Shown: piece by piece, positions 8,847 to 16,470 of the stretch
Layout: every line of letters begins with the position of its first letter
How positions within the stretch are numbered: the first letter of the stretch is position 1
The notes under the pieces: generated by a model
The model's input: the letters and a program-made list of their open reading frames with translations, nothing else
Told to the model about the DNA's origin: nothing
Databases searched by the model: none
Position numbers and translations under genes: made by a program
NCBI GenBank assembly: GCA_003021085.1
Contig: PXRE01000001.1
Span: forward strand, 124,001-188,000
Source: Halobacteriales archaeon QS_1_68_20
GTDB taxonomy: Archaea > Halobacteriota > Halobacteria > Halobacteriales > PXRE01
DNA: 64,000 bases
Direction: 5' to 3'

Positions 8847-10178
8847 ATGGATCGACGCGACCTGCTCGCCCTGTCGGGGGCACTGGCCGCCGCCGCGCTC
8901 GCTGGGTGTACGGGCGGTGGCGACGGGCCGTCGGATACCGACGACCCGGACGGGACGCCAACCGACGGGGGGGCCTCGACCGAGACGCCGCCCAGCGGCG
9001 ACCCCGCCGTCGACGACGAGCGACTGGCGGCACTGGCGTCCGGTAACGCCGAGTTCGCCCTGGACCTGGCGCAGTACCTCGCAACCGAACAGGGCGGCAA
9101 CCAGTTCTTCTCGCCGTACAGCATCTCCGTGGCGCTGGCGATGACCTACGCGGGCGCCCGGGGCGAGACGGCGACGCAGATGGCGGAGACGCTCCACTAC
9201 ACGCTCGGCGAGGAGGTCCACCCCGCGTTCGCGGACCTCCGGACCGCTCTCCAGGCCCGGGAGACGACCGAGGACCCCGTGGAAGGAGACGAAGTGGACG
9301 CGTTCCAGTTGTCGGTCGCCAACGCGCTGTGGGGCCAGGAGGGCTATCCCTTCGCCGAGGACTACCTCTCGCTGGTGGAAAAACACTACGGCGCGGGGCT
9401 CAGGGAAGCGGACTTCGCGGGCGACGCCGAGGGCGAGCGCGAGCGGATCAACGACTGGGTCGCCGAGCAGACCGAGGACCGCATCGAGGACCTGCTGCCG
9501 CCGGGATCGCTCTCGCCCGCCACCGTGCTCGTGCTGACCAACGCCATCTACTTCATGGCCAGTTGGCAGTTCGAGTTCGACCCCGCCGACACGGAGGACG
9601 GGACGTTCACCGCGCTGGACGGTACCGAGTCGACGGTGCCGATGATGCACCAGAACCTCCGGACCAACTACGCGTCGGTGCCGGGCGCAGAGGCCGTCGA
9701 GCTGCCCTACGTCGGCGAAGACGTGTCGATGGTGCTGATCCTGCCCGAGGACTTCGAGGACTTCGAACGGTCGCTGGACGCCGACCGCCTGTTCGGCATC
9801 TTCGAGCAACTGCACGACGCCAGGGGCGACCTGGCGATGCCGAAGTTCGAGTACGAGACGGAGTTGCGACTCTCCTCGGTCCTGTCGGACCTGGGGATGC
9901 CGGTCGCGTTCGGCAGCGAGGCGGACTTCAGTGGAATGGTCGAGGGCGAGGGAAGCGACCTCCAGATCGACGACGTGTACCACGAGGCGTTCGTCTCCGT
10001 CGACGAGCAGGGGACCGAGGCCGCAGCCTCCACGGCGGTGGTCATGCTGGAGTCCGCCCCGCCGGAATGGGGCGAACTCCGGTTCGACCGGCCGTTCCTG
10101 TTTTGCGTCCGCGACCGCCCCACCGACGCCGTCCTGTTTCTCGGCCGGGTCGTCGATGCGGGGCAGGCCCAGGGATAG
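8847..10178 (+). CDS. Serpin-family protease inhibitor, secreted lipoprotein
   Basis: The 443-residue protein has a Tat-like lipoprotein signal (MDRRDLLALSGALAAAALAG, then Cys21), a Thr/Asp-rich linker and a full serpin fold. Serpin hallmarks are FFSPYSISVALAMTYAGARG at about residues 89-108, VLVLTNAIYFMASWQ and the C-terminal RPFLFCVRDRPTDAVLFLGRV. The reactive-centre-loop hinge reads VDEQGTEAAASTAVV at about 383-399. Its Gly-Thr-Glu followed by small residues is what inhibitory serpins need for loop insertion. By counting, P1-P1' would be near Ser-Ala in MLESAPP, suggesting an elastase- or subtilisin-like target. It probably acts outside the cell, perhaps against halolysin-type proteases. 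The gene is inserted between ipk and rnj. Confidence 0.9.
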   Translation: MDRRDLLALSGALAAAALAGCTGGGDGPSDTDDPDGTPTDGGASTETPPSGDPAVDDERLAALASGNAEFALDLAQYLATEQGGNQFFSPYSISVALAMTYAGARGETATQMAETLHYTLGEEVHPAFADLRTALQARETTEDPVEGDEVDAFQLSVANALWGQEGYPFAEDYLSLVEKHYGAGLREADFAGDAEGERERINDWVAEQTEDRIEDLLPPGSLSPATVLVLTNAIYFMASWQFEFDPADTEDGTFTALDGTESTVPMMHQNLRTNYASVPGAEAVELPYVGEDVSMVLILPEDFEDFERSLDADRLFGIFEQLHDARGDLAMPKFEYETELRLSSVLSDLGMPVAFGSEADFSGMVEGEGSDLQIDDVYHEAFVSVDEQGTEAAASTAVVMLESAPPEWGELRFDRPFLFCVRDRPTDAVLFLGRVVDAGQAQG

Positions 10179-10255
10179 GACGCCCCTGGAGTAGTGTTCG
10201 GTTACTGGCTGTTTTCGTCTCTATACTCTTCCGGGCGTAGCGACAACGGCCGGAC

Positions 10256-10492
10256 ATGCCGAAGGAAATCGAGGAACGGGACGTCACCAGGGAAGAAGCG
10301 GCCGAGCAACTGGAGTCGCTCGCGGACGCGCTTCGGGGCGAGGGGAGTTTCGACGTGGAGGTGCGCAACCGCACCGTCCACCTGTCGCCGCCGTCGAACG
10401 TCGGAATGCAACTGAGCGTCCGCGAGGAGTCGACCATGTTCAGGGGCGACCGGGAAGGGATCACCGTCAAGTTCGACTGGCAGCCCAAGTAG
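10256..10492 (+). CDS. Amphi-Trp domain protein
   Basis: This 78-residue protein matches the small amphi-Trp family in length and pattern. A charged N-terminal helix (VTREEAAEQLESLADALRG) is followed by beta strands (SFDVEVRNRTVHLSPPSNVG), and the protein ends in the characteristic VKFDWQPK with its Trp. Members are widespread in haloarchaea and bacteria with no known biochemical role. It follows the serpin gene by about 80 bases in the same direction, with no visible shared function. Confidence 0.8.
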   Translation: MPKEIEERDVTREEAAEQLESLADALRGEGSFDVEVRNRTVHLSPPSNVGMQLSVREESTMFRGDREGITVKFDWQPK

Positions 10493-10645
10493 CCACCTGG
10501 ACGGTCCACCGCGAGATTCTGCCGCCGGGAACCGGCAGATGGTTTTCCATACGACGTCCGAACACGTCTTCGAACGGGAACGAGACGTGGTCGACCCTAA
10601 CGAGGAGTACCCCTGATAGAACGTCCGCCGCCGGAGTCGGCGGGT

Positions 10646-11380
10646 TCAGTCGATTCGCGTCCCCGGCGACTCTCCGGCGAGGAACGGCCCGACGCCGTCC
10701 GCGTCGAACACGTTCGCCGGGGCGGACAGCGCCAGCAGTTCGCGGACCTTCGCGGCCATCCCGCCGGTGACGTCAGTGGCGTCGCTCCCGCCCAGTGCGT
10801 CCGCGACGTCCTCGTAGGACTCGATTCGCGCCACGACCGCCCCGTCCTCGTCCAGCACGCCCGGGACCGTCGAGCAGAGACCGACGCGGTCGGCGTCCAG
10901 TGTGTCCGCGAGATCCACGACGAGTTCGTCGCCGCTGACGACGGTCACGCCCTCGCCATCGTGGACGACCAGGTCCCCGTGCAGGACCGGGACGAACCCC
11001 TCGTCGAGCATCGCGGCGACCTGTTCGGTGAACAGCGTCAGCGCCCCCTCGGCGTCGCGGCGGGCGGCCGAGAGGGGATGGACGGGGACGGCGGGGACGC
11101 CACGGTCGCGCAGGTGCGCGAGCACCGACTCGTTCAGCGTCTTCATCGCGCCGTGAATGTCCGCGACAGCGGTCGTCTCGTGGCTCCCATTTTCGGTCGT
11201 GACGCCGTGGGCGGCGGCGTTGTGGTGGCCGAAACTCCCGCCCCCGTGGACGACCACGAGGTCGGACACGTCGGCCCCTGCCACGTCGTCAGCGACGGCC
11301 GACAGGGCATCGTCGTCCAGGGTCTCGGGACTGTCCTTCTCAGTGATCACCGACCCGCCGAGTTTGAGCACCGTCGTCAC
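10646..11380 (-). CDS. Isopentenyl phosphate kinase
   Basis: The enzyme phosphorylates isopentenyl phosphate to IPP in the archaeal mevalonate pathway. The 244-residue protein is of the amino-acid-kinase fold. VLKLGGSVITEKD at the N-terminus binds phosphate, VVVHGGGSFGHHNAAAHG holds the catalytic His typical of IPK, and GDELVVDLADTLDADRVG and DVTGGMAAKVRELL complete the ATP site. The start is GTG 11380. A GGAGGT element about 10 bases upstream, close to ideal for a Shine-Dalgarno site, supports it. The gene follows mvk after a 52-base AT-rich spacer that carries an extended inverted repeat. Confidence 0.93.
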   Translation of the reverse strand: MTTVLKLGGSVITEKDSPETLDDDALSAVADDVAGADVSDLVVVHGGGSFGHHNAAAHGVTTENGSHETTAVADIHGAMKTLNESVLAHLRDRGVPAVPVHPLSAARRDAEGALTLFTEQVAAMLDEGFVPVLHGDLVVHDGEGVTVVSGDELVVDLADTLDADRVGLCSTVPGVLDEDGAVVARIESYEDVADALGGSDATDVTGGMAAKVRELLALSAPANVFDADGVGPFLAGESPGTRID

Positions 11381-11395
11381 GCCAGGAACCTCCTG

Positions 11396-11436
11396 CTGAG
11401 ATATGAATATATGTGCATATTTTCATATAGCCTCAG
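11396..11436 (-). promoter_or_regulatory. AT-rich nested inverted repeat between mvk and ipk
   Basis: In a strongly GC-rich cluster this spacer is almost pure A/T. Outer arms CTGAG-ATATGAA (11396-11407) and TTCATAT-AG-CCTCAG (11422-11436) are complementary apart from the AG/C interruption. An inner palindrome ATATG-TG-CATAT lies within the loop. The right arm overlaps the mvk stop codon. The sequence includes TATA-like stretches on the minus strand, about 25-45 bases before the ipk start. It could be an internal promoter with an operator, or a folded intercistronic RNA element. No binding protein is known from sequence. Confidence 0.45.
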
Positions 11437-12422
11437 TCCCGCTCGACGCGGACGCCCTCGCGGGCCAGGTCCGCGCGGAACGCCTGCTCGCAGGCCGGCG
11501 AGTATTTCAGTGCGGTGAGCGTTCCCTCGGAGTCGTCCAGCGCGACGACGCACCCGCCGCCGCCGGCGCCGGTCAGTTTCGCGCCCATGGCGCCAGCGTC
11601 CCGGGCGGCCCAGACCATCTCGTCCAGCCTCCGCGCGGAGACGCCCAGCGCCGACAGCAGGCCGTGGTTGAAGTCCATCAGGCGACCGATCTCTGCGGCG
11701 TCGCCGTCGTCCAGCGCGCGCTCGCCCTGCAACACGAGGTCGCCGATGGTCCGGACCGTCGTCTCCGCGAAGTCGTACTCGCCTTTCAGCGAGCGGACGC
11801 CCGCGACCAGTTCGCCGGTGTCGCCGGCGCCTCCGTCGAACCCGACGACGAAGGGGAGTTCCGGCGCGCCGATGGTCCGGCAGTCGTCGCCCTCGACGCG
11901 GACGGCCCCGCCCATCGCCGAGCAGAAGGTGTCTGCCCGGGAGGCTTCGCCGTCCTGCACGTCGTGTTCCACCTGGTAGGCGCGGTCGGCGATCTCCTCC
12001 CGGTCGAGTTCGACGTCCAGTTCCCGGGTCGCCGCCTCGATGGTGGCGACGACGACCGCGGCCGAGGACCCCAGGCCGCCGCCCAGCGGGATGTCGCTCT
12101 CGATGGTGACGTCGAATCCCACGGCCGGTTCGGCGGCGGCGTCGCGGGCCTGCTCGATGGCGCCGTCGACGTAGCCCATGGCCGCCTCGACCAGGGACTC
12201 GGAGACGGCGACGTCGGGTCGGTCGCCGGCGTCGCCGCTGTACTCGACCGTGAATCCGTCCAGCGAGAGGTCCTCGGCGTGCACGCGCAACCGGTCGTCG
12301 TCGCGTCGGTCGACGGTCACCCGCGCCCGCAACTCGATGGCACAGGGGACCGCCGGTTCGCCGTAGACGACGGCGTGCTCGCCGAACAGGTAGACCTTCC
12401 CCGGCGCGCTTGCCGTGACCAT
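11433..12422 (-). CDS. mvk: Mevalonate kinase
   Basis: This GHMP-family kinase phosphorylates mevalonate, the first committed kinase step of the archaeal mevalonate pathway. The 329-residue protein has TASAPGKVYLFGEHAVVYGE at the N-terminus, the GHMP ATP loop IPLGGGLGSSAAVVVA in the middle, and the C-terminal AKLTGAGGGGCVVAL motif. The length is normal for the family. ATG 12422 is the family start. In the usual haloarchaeal order rps2 lies near mvk; here six accessory genes lie between them. Transcription probably starts near the TAAATTTA palindrome at 12632, giving a long leader. Confidence 0.94.
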   Translation of the reverse strand: MVTASAPGKVYLFGEHAVVYGEPAVPCAIELRARVTVDRRDDDRLRVHAEDLSLDGFTVEYSGDAGDRPDVAVSESLVEAAMGYVDGAIEQARDAAAEPAVGFDVTIESDIPLGGGLGSSAAVVVATIEAATRELDVELDREEIADRAYQVEHDVQDGEASRADTFCSAMGGAVRVEGDDCRTIGAPELPFVVGFDGGAGDTGELVAGVRSLKGEYDFAETTVRTIGDLVLQGERALDDGDAAEIGRLMDFNHGLLSALGVSARRLDEMVWAARDAGAMGAKLTGAGGGGCVVALDDSEGTLTALKYSPACEQAFRADLAREGVRVERD

Positions 12423-12656
12423 GTGCGTTCCAGCGGCCCCAGGGGTAATGAGTGCTTCCGTGCGCGGCCGAGGGTGCGGAATTTCGCCACGGCCCCTCGT
12501 ACCAACTCGGCCGGCTTCAGTTTTCCCTCGGTTCGTTGCCGTTCCCGGGAACTCCTGCCCCCGATTCGAAGTGGGCCCTCCACGGCCGCAAGCCGTCGTC
12601 ACGCCAGCGTCGCTAGAACAGGCGTGCGTCAGTAAATTTATGACGTGGTAAGGGGA

Positions 12657-12755
12657 ATGAACGCCAGACTGCCATGGAGATCTCCAGAGAACGACGAGGA
12701 CGCCTCGAGGTCCGAGAGTGACGTCCGCGAGAACCTCGCGGCCGAACGGCGATGA
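12657..12755 (+). CDS. Possible 32-residue acidic/basic small peptide ORF
   Basis: In the 424-base gap between mvk and the asparagine-synthetase homologue, ATG 12657 opens a 32-codon frame beginning MNARLPWRSPENDEDASRSE and ending NLAAERR. Its Asp/Glu/Ser-rich composition is like translated haloarchaeal protein, whereas other frames here are not. A TAAATTTA box at 12632-12639 is only about 21 bases upstream, too close for a simple leaderless start, so expression is uncertain. The rest of the gap shows no other gene. It could be leader sequence for the downstream enzyme gene. Confidence 0.25.
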   Translation: MNARLPWRSPENDEDASRSESDVRENLAAERR

Positions 12756-12846
12756 ACGGCCCACACCTCCGCGATTCCGTCGGGGCACGTCCGGCGCGAC
12801 GTGGGAAGAAAGTGGCCGCGACGACCGCGGCTCGACGCGGTGACCC

Positions 12847-14685
12847 ATGTCCGGGCTGGCCGCCGTCTACCGGCGAGACGGTGCCGTGACCGACGAGCGG
12901 TTCGAGCCCTTGCTCGACTCGCTCGACTACCGCGGCCACGACGGTCGGGACCGGTGGCACGGCGACGGCGTGGCCCTCGGCCACCAGCACTTCTGGACGA
13001 CCCCCCAGGCCGTGGGCGAACGCCAGCCGGTCGCGGTCGATGGCACCGTCGTCGCGCTCGCCGGCCGACTCGACGACCGGGACGCCCTCGCACCGGCACT
13101 GCCGGCCGGCGTCGACCGGACGACGGCGTCGGACGCGACGCTGATCGGACACGCCTACCGCGAGTGGGGCGTCGATTGCCTCGACCGCACCGTCGGGGCC
13201 TTCGGGCTCCTGCTGTGGGATCGACACCGAAACCTGCTGGTCGTCGCCCGCGACAAGACCGGGATCAGGCACCTCTTCTTCGCCGTGACCGACGAAGCGT
13301 TCGTCGTCGGTTCGGACGCCGCGACGGTCAGGCGACATCCCGCTGTCGCCGACGGGCCCGACGAGTCGTCGCTGGCGGCGTTTCTCGAGCAGACGCCGAC
13401 CGTCGGCGACGCGGGGTTCTACGAGGGCGTCAGCAGGGTCCCGCCAGGGACGCACCTGGTCGCCGACGCCGACGGCGTCCGGACCGAGCGGTACTGGCAC
13501 CCGGCCGACGCGCCGGACCTGGGCGGTAGGAGTTCGGCGGAGCTCCAGCGGCGGCTCAGGGACGCCGTGCGCCAGGCGTTGCAGGCCCGCCTGCGATGCC
13601 GGGACGATCCAGCGTCGTTGTTGAGCGGTGGGCTGGACTCGTCGGCGCTGGCCGGCGTCGCCGCCGCAGACCTCGACCGGCGGCTGTCCCCCTTCTCGAT
13701 GGTGTTCGAGGCGGTCGACGACGAGCGACTCACCCGGGACGAGCGAGTTCGCATCCACGACGTCGCCACCGCCCACGACCTCCCGCTCACGGAAGTCCCA
13801 GCCGACGACGCCCACGCGCTGTCGACACCTGCAGCGCTCGACGAGGCGCTGTCGGAAAGTCCCTGCCTGGACCCGCTCCTGGGAGCCAACGACCGGCTCT
13901 ACCGCCGGGTCGGCGGGGCCGACCATCGAGTCGCGCTCACGGGCCACGGCGGGAACGTCCTCAACGGGACGCGGCTGGCGTACGCGGACCTGCTCCGGCG
14001 CGGTCGACTCGTGAAACTCCTGCGGGCGGCGCGCCGGGACCCGATGCCGACCCGGTGGGTGCTGACCTGGTACGGAATTGCTCCGGTCGTCCCCTCGCTG
14101 GCGGCGCGCCTGAGCGACGCCGACGCTGGCCCACCCGAGTGGATCGGCCCGGAACTCCGTGACCGGGAGCCAACGTCACCGTCTGCACCCGGGCGGTTCC
14201 GGAGCGTCCACCGGACGCGGGCGTACGAGCGGATGGTCGCCATCCAGCGGGCGCACAAACTCCACGTGGGCCACCGGCGTGCTCTCCGGCAGGCGGTGAC
14301 CCTCCGGATGCCGTACCTGGACGCCCGGGTGGTCTCGGTCGCGTTCGGAGCCAGGCCGATGGACCTCCTGGCGAACGGCCAGCAGAACGGACTCTTCGGG
14401 GCGACGTTCGAGGACGTCTACCCCCCATCGGTCCGGTCGATCCGGAAGGGTCGTCACTTCGACGCGTTCGTCCGCCGCGGACTACACGCCCACGTCGACT
14501 ACCTCCAGCGACAGCTCGAGTCGCCCCGGATCGAATCCCGTGGATACGTCCGGGATGGGGCGGCGCGCGACCAATTGGCGGCGTTTCTCGACGGTGAGGC
14601 ACCCTGGACGGTCCCCTGGCGACTGTTCGCGTGCGAGCGGTGGCTCCAGGTCACCGACCCGCCGGATCGCCACGCTCCGACGTGA
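12847..14685 (+). CDS. Asparagine-synthetase-like ATP-dependent ligase lacking glutaminase Cys
   Basis: The 612-residue protein has the two-domain asparagine synthetase (AsnB-type) architecture. The N-terminal class II glutamine amidotransferase domain is degenerate. It begins MSGLAAVYRRDG where active enzymes have Cys2 (MCGI...), although YRGHDG (the HRGPDG motif) persists. The C-terminal synthetase domain keeps the PP-loop SGGLDSSALAG at about residue 259-269, so ATP/AMP chemistry is likely retained. The usual GxGGDELFGG motif is altered to TGHGGNVLNG at about 362-371. Proteins of this type without glutaminase activity include beta-lactam synthetases and lasso-peptide cyclases, which form amide bonds from other amines. 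A small peptide gene follows 62 bases downstream. Substrate unknown. Confidence 0.8.
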   Translation: MSGLAAVYRRDGAVTDERFEPLLDSLDYRGHDGRDRWHGDGVALGHQHFWTTPQAVGERQPVAVDGTVVALAGRLDDRDALAPALPAGVDRTTASDATLIGHAYREWGVDCLDRTVGAFGLLLWDRHRNLLVVARDKTGIRHLFFAVTDEAFVVGSDAATVRRHPAVADGPDESSLAAFLEQTPTVGDAGFYEGVSRVPPGTHLVADADGVRTERYWHPADAPDLGGRSSAELQRRLRDAVRQALQARLRCRDDPASLLSGGLDSSALAGVAAADLDRRLSPFSMVFEAVDDERLTRDERVRIHDVATAHDLPLTEVPADDAHALSTPAALDEALSESPCLDPLLGANDRLYRRVGGADHRVALTGHGGNVLNGTRLAYADLLRRGRLVKLLRAARRDPMPTRWVLTWYGIAPVVPSLAARLSDADAGPPEWIGPELRDREPTSPSAPGRFRSVHRTRAYERMVAIQRAHKLHVGHRRALRQAVTLRMPYLDARVVSVAFGARPMDLLANGQQNGLFGATFEDVYPPSVRSIRKGRHFDAFVRRGLHAHVDYLQRQLESPRIESRGYVRDGAARDQLAAFLDGEAPWTVPWRLFACERWLQVTDPPDRHAPT

Positions 14686-14704
14686 CGTCTATTTCGATTA
14701 CCTA

Positions 14705-14714
14705 GATTTAAGTA
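14705..14714 (+). promoter_or_regulatory. TATA-like promoter of the 41-residue peptide gene
   Basis: GATTTAAGTA at 14705-14714 stands in an AT-rich stretch. A start point about 27 bases from its centre would fall near 14737, giving a 10-base leader before ATG 14748. The peptide gene therefore probably has its own promoter in addition to read-through from the enzyme gene. Confidence 0.5.
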
Positions 14715-14747
14715 CAAATAGAATGAACCATTATCCGGTGTTTGTCA

Positions 14748-14873
14748 ATGGGTGGCGCATGCGGCTGCACGAGTGACAGTTTGAACCTGTGTTACTCCAG
14801 CACGGTCGAAGAAGAGACCGAGAACGGCGAACCGCCGAAGGACGTGGAGGACTTCATCCGGACGAGACGGTAG
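14748..14873 (+). CDS. 41-residue Cys-containing peptide, candidate modified-peptide precursor
   Basis: ATG 14748 to TAG 14871-14873 encodes 41 residues. The first part reads MGGACGCTSDSLNLCYSS, with Cys5, Cys7 and Cys15. The second part is highly acidic (EEETENGEPPKDVEDF) and ends IRTRR. The two-part layout, a small-residue Cys/Ser/Thr segment plus a charged tail, resembles ribosomally made peptide substrates. If Met1 is removed, the new Gly1 and Asp9 are spaced as in the rings of lasso peptides, which are closed by asparagine-synthetase-like cyclases such as the gene just upstream. That is inference. No leader peptidase or PqqD-like gene is present. It could equally be a small metal-binding protein. 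Confidence 0.5.
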   Translation: MGGACGCTSDSLNLCYSSTVEEETENGEPPKDVEDFIRTRR

Positions 14874-15026
14874 CGGCCCGGAGACCACGATCACGTCCTC
14901 GAAGAGTTACCTCCCAGGAGCACCTCGAAGTCGACGTCGCCACCGCGGGGGCGGACGTGACCGAACCGAACGGGCGCTGCGAGTCGAACCGTTCCCGTTT
15001 TGTCACCCCCGGGCGACCGGTCGGCC

Positions 15027-15518
15027 ATGGGACCGACAGACGTCGCCGTAGGGATTACCGTCGCCACCGGACTCCTGTTCGTCGCTGTCGCGCTCCTCTC
15101 GCTCCGGCCCGGGAGTCGCATCCGGAAGACCTACGGCATCGACCCCCACGACGGTGACGCGGCCCGGTCGAACGCACTCGTCCTCGGTCTCGTCGGTCTC
15201 GGGACCGTCGCGCTCGGCGCAGCCATCGCCATGGACGTGTCGGGACGGGTGGTCGGGACGGTCACCGTCCTCGTCGGCACCGGCCTGTGCGTCGGTCTCG
15301 GATGGTTGATCCGCTACCGCGACCGCAGGGAACTGCTCACCGACCCCTCGGTCGACCGCGAGACCGCCCGGAGACTCGGCGGTGCGACCGTCGTCTGTGG
15401 CCTCACGATTCTCCCGCTGGCCCCGGCCATCTGGTTCGGGGCGACCCAGGTTCTCCTCGGGGCCGCGCTCGTCGGACCGTTCGTCGCACTCGGCGCCATC
15501 GCCTTCGCCTACCGGTAA
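15027..15518 (+). CDS. Hypothetical four-helix membrane protein
   Basis: The 163-residue protein has four clear hydrophobic segments: VAVGITVATGLLFVAVALLS, ALVLGLVGLGTVALGAAIA, VVGTVTVLVGTGLCVGLG and a long C-terminal pair ending FVALGAIAFAYR. A cytoplasmic-type loop YRDRRELLTDPSVDRETARR lies between helices 3 and 4. The layout resembles small DUF3784-like membrane proteins, but I cannot assign it. It starts 153 bases after the peptide gene. Export or immunity for that peptide is conceivable, but nothing in the sequence shows it. Confidence 0.6.
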   Translation: MGPTDVAVGITVATGLLFVAVALLSLRPGSRIRKTYGIDPHDGDAARSNALVLGLVGLGTVALGAAIAMDVSGRVVGTVTVLVGTGLCVGLGWLIRYRDRRELLTDPSVDRETARRLGGATVVCGLTILPLAPAIWFGATQVLLGAALVGPFVALGAIAFAYR

Positions 15519-15569
15519 CGATCCGGCCTACCGAGCAGCGTTAAGCCGCTGGGCGCCGAGGGTGGCGAC

Positions 15570-16403
15570 GTGCAACTCGCTATCGACCACGTCCCGGTCG
15601 CCTGGTCGGACCTCGACGAGGTCCGGGCCGAGTTCGAACGCCTCGGGTTCGCCCCCGAATTCGGCGGCGAACACGACAACGGCGTCACCCACATGGCGGT
15701 GGTTGGCTTCCCGGACCGCTCGTACGTCGAGTTGATCGCCGCGAAACCCGACGACCCGGGCCCGCACTTCCCGTTCTGGCCCGACCACGTCCTCGGCGAC
15801 GGCGGTCCGGCCGCCTGGTGCGTCCGGGTCGACGACGCCGCCGAGGAAGCGAAACGGCTGATCGACGCGGACGTCCCCGTCAGCGGTCCCTGGTACGGCA
15901 CCCGCGACCGCGACGACGGCACCCTCGTCGAGTGGGACCGCGTCGAGTTCGGTGACGACGCGACGCGGCAAGTACTCCCGTTCGCCATCGCGGACCGGAC
16001 GCCGCTGGAGTACCGCGTCCCCGAGACCGAATCGAGCGGTCCGTTCGGTGGCGTCGGCGCCGTGGTCGTCGCGGTCCCGGACCTGGAGGGTGCCGTCGAC
16101 CTGTTCCGGCGGGCCTACCGGATTCCCCGCCCCGTCGTCGACGACCGGCCCGACTACGGCGCGACCGTCGCTGGCGTTCCCGGACGACCGCTGTTCCTGG
16201 CCGAACCCCACGACGGATCGTGGCTCGCCGACCGACTCGACCGGTTCGGACCGGGGCCGTGTGCCTGCCTGCTGGCAGCCGACGACCTCGACGCAGTGGG
16301 AGACGAGCATCCGGTCGGCGACCCCGAATCGTGGCCGACCGGCCGGGTGGCCTGGTTCGAGACGGAGATGCTGGACCGGCAACTGGGCGTGCTCGCCCGG
16401 TAA
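15570..16403 (+). CDS. VOC-family (glyoxalase-like) protein
   Basis: The 277-residue protein starts at GTG 15570, 27 bases after a TTAAGC box, so it is probably leaderless. The opening LAIDHVPVAWSDLDEVRAEF and the VTHMAVVGFPDRSYVELIAA strand are typical of the vicinal-oxygen-chelate superfamily (glyoxalase_3/5-like). The second half (VGAVVVAVPDLEGAVDLFRR) repeats the betaalphabeta-betabetabeta unit. His6 and Glu in YVELI are likely metal ligands in the first unit. Reaction unknown. Proteins of this kind act on small carbonyl compounds, dioxygenase substrates or fosfomycin. Confidence 0.8.
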   Translation: MQLAIDHVPVAWSDLDEVRAEFERLGFAPEFGGEHDNGVTHMAVVGFPDRSYVELIAAKPDDPGPHFPFWPDHVLGDGGPAAWCVRVDDAAEEAKRLIDADVPVSGPWYGTRDRDDGTLVEWDRVEFGDDATRQVLPFAIADRTPLEYRVPETESSGPFGGVGAVVVAVPDLEGAVDLFRRAYRIPRPVVDDRPDYGATVAGVPGRPLFLAEPHDGSWLADRLDRFGPGPCACLLAADDLDAVGDEHPVGDPESWPTGRVAWFETEMLDRQLGVLAR

Positions 16404-16470
16404 TCGCGGCGTCGGCCGCGTCGGATCGTCCACCGAAGCGGTTTTCCCGGCCAGTTCCGTCCCCGGCCAC

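Noticed and set aside
8745-9983. 412-codon minus-strand frame across the serpin
   Set aside because: It is exactly antisense to the serpin gene and has no recognisable motif; the serpin fold is unambiguous.
10539-10616. 25-residue frame between the amphi-Trp gene and ipk
   Set aside because: It is short, has no promoter or conservation evidence and carries no motif; kept only as a note.
12613-13947. 444-codon minus-strand frame across the synthetase homologue
   Set aside because: It is Arg/Gly-rich antisense of a clear two-domain protein.
12847-14685. Ordinary asparagine synthetase (AsnB)
   Set aside because: The glutaminase nucleophile Cys2 is replaced by Ser and the GxGGDELFGG motif is degenerate, so making asparagine from glutamine is unlikely.
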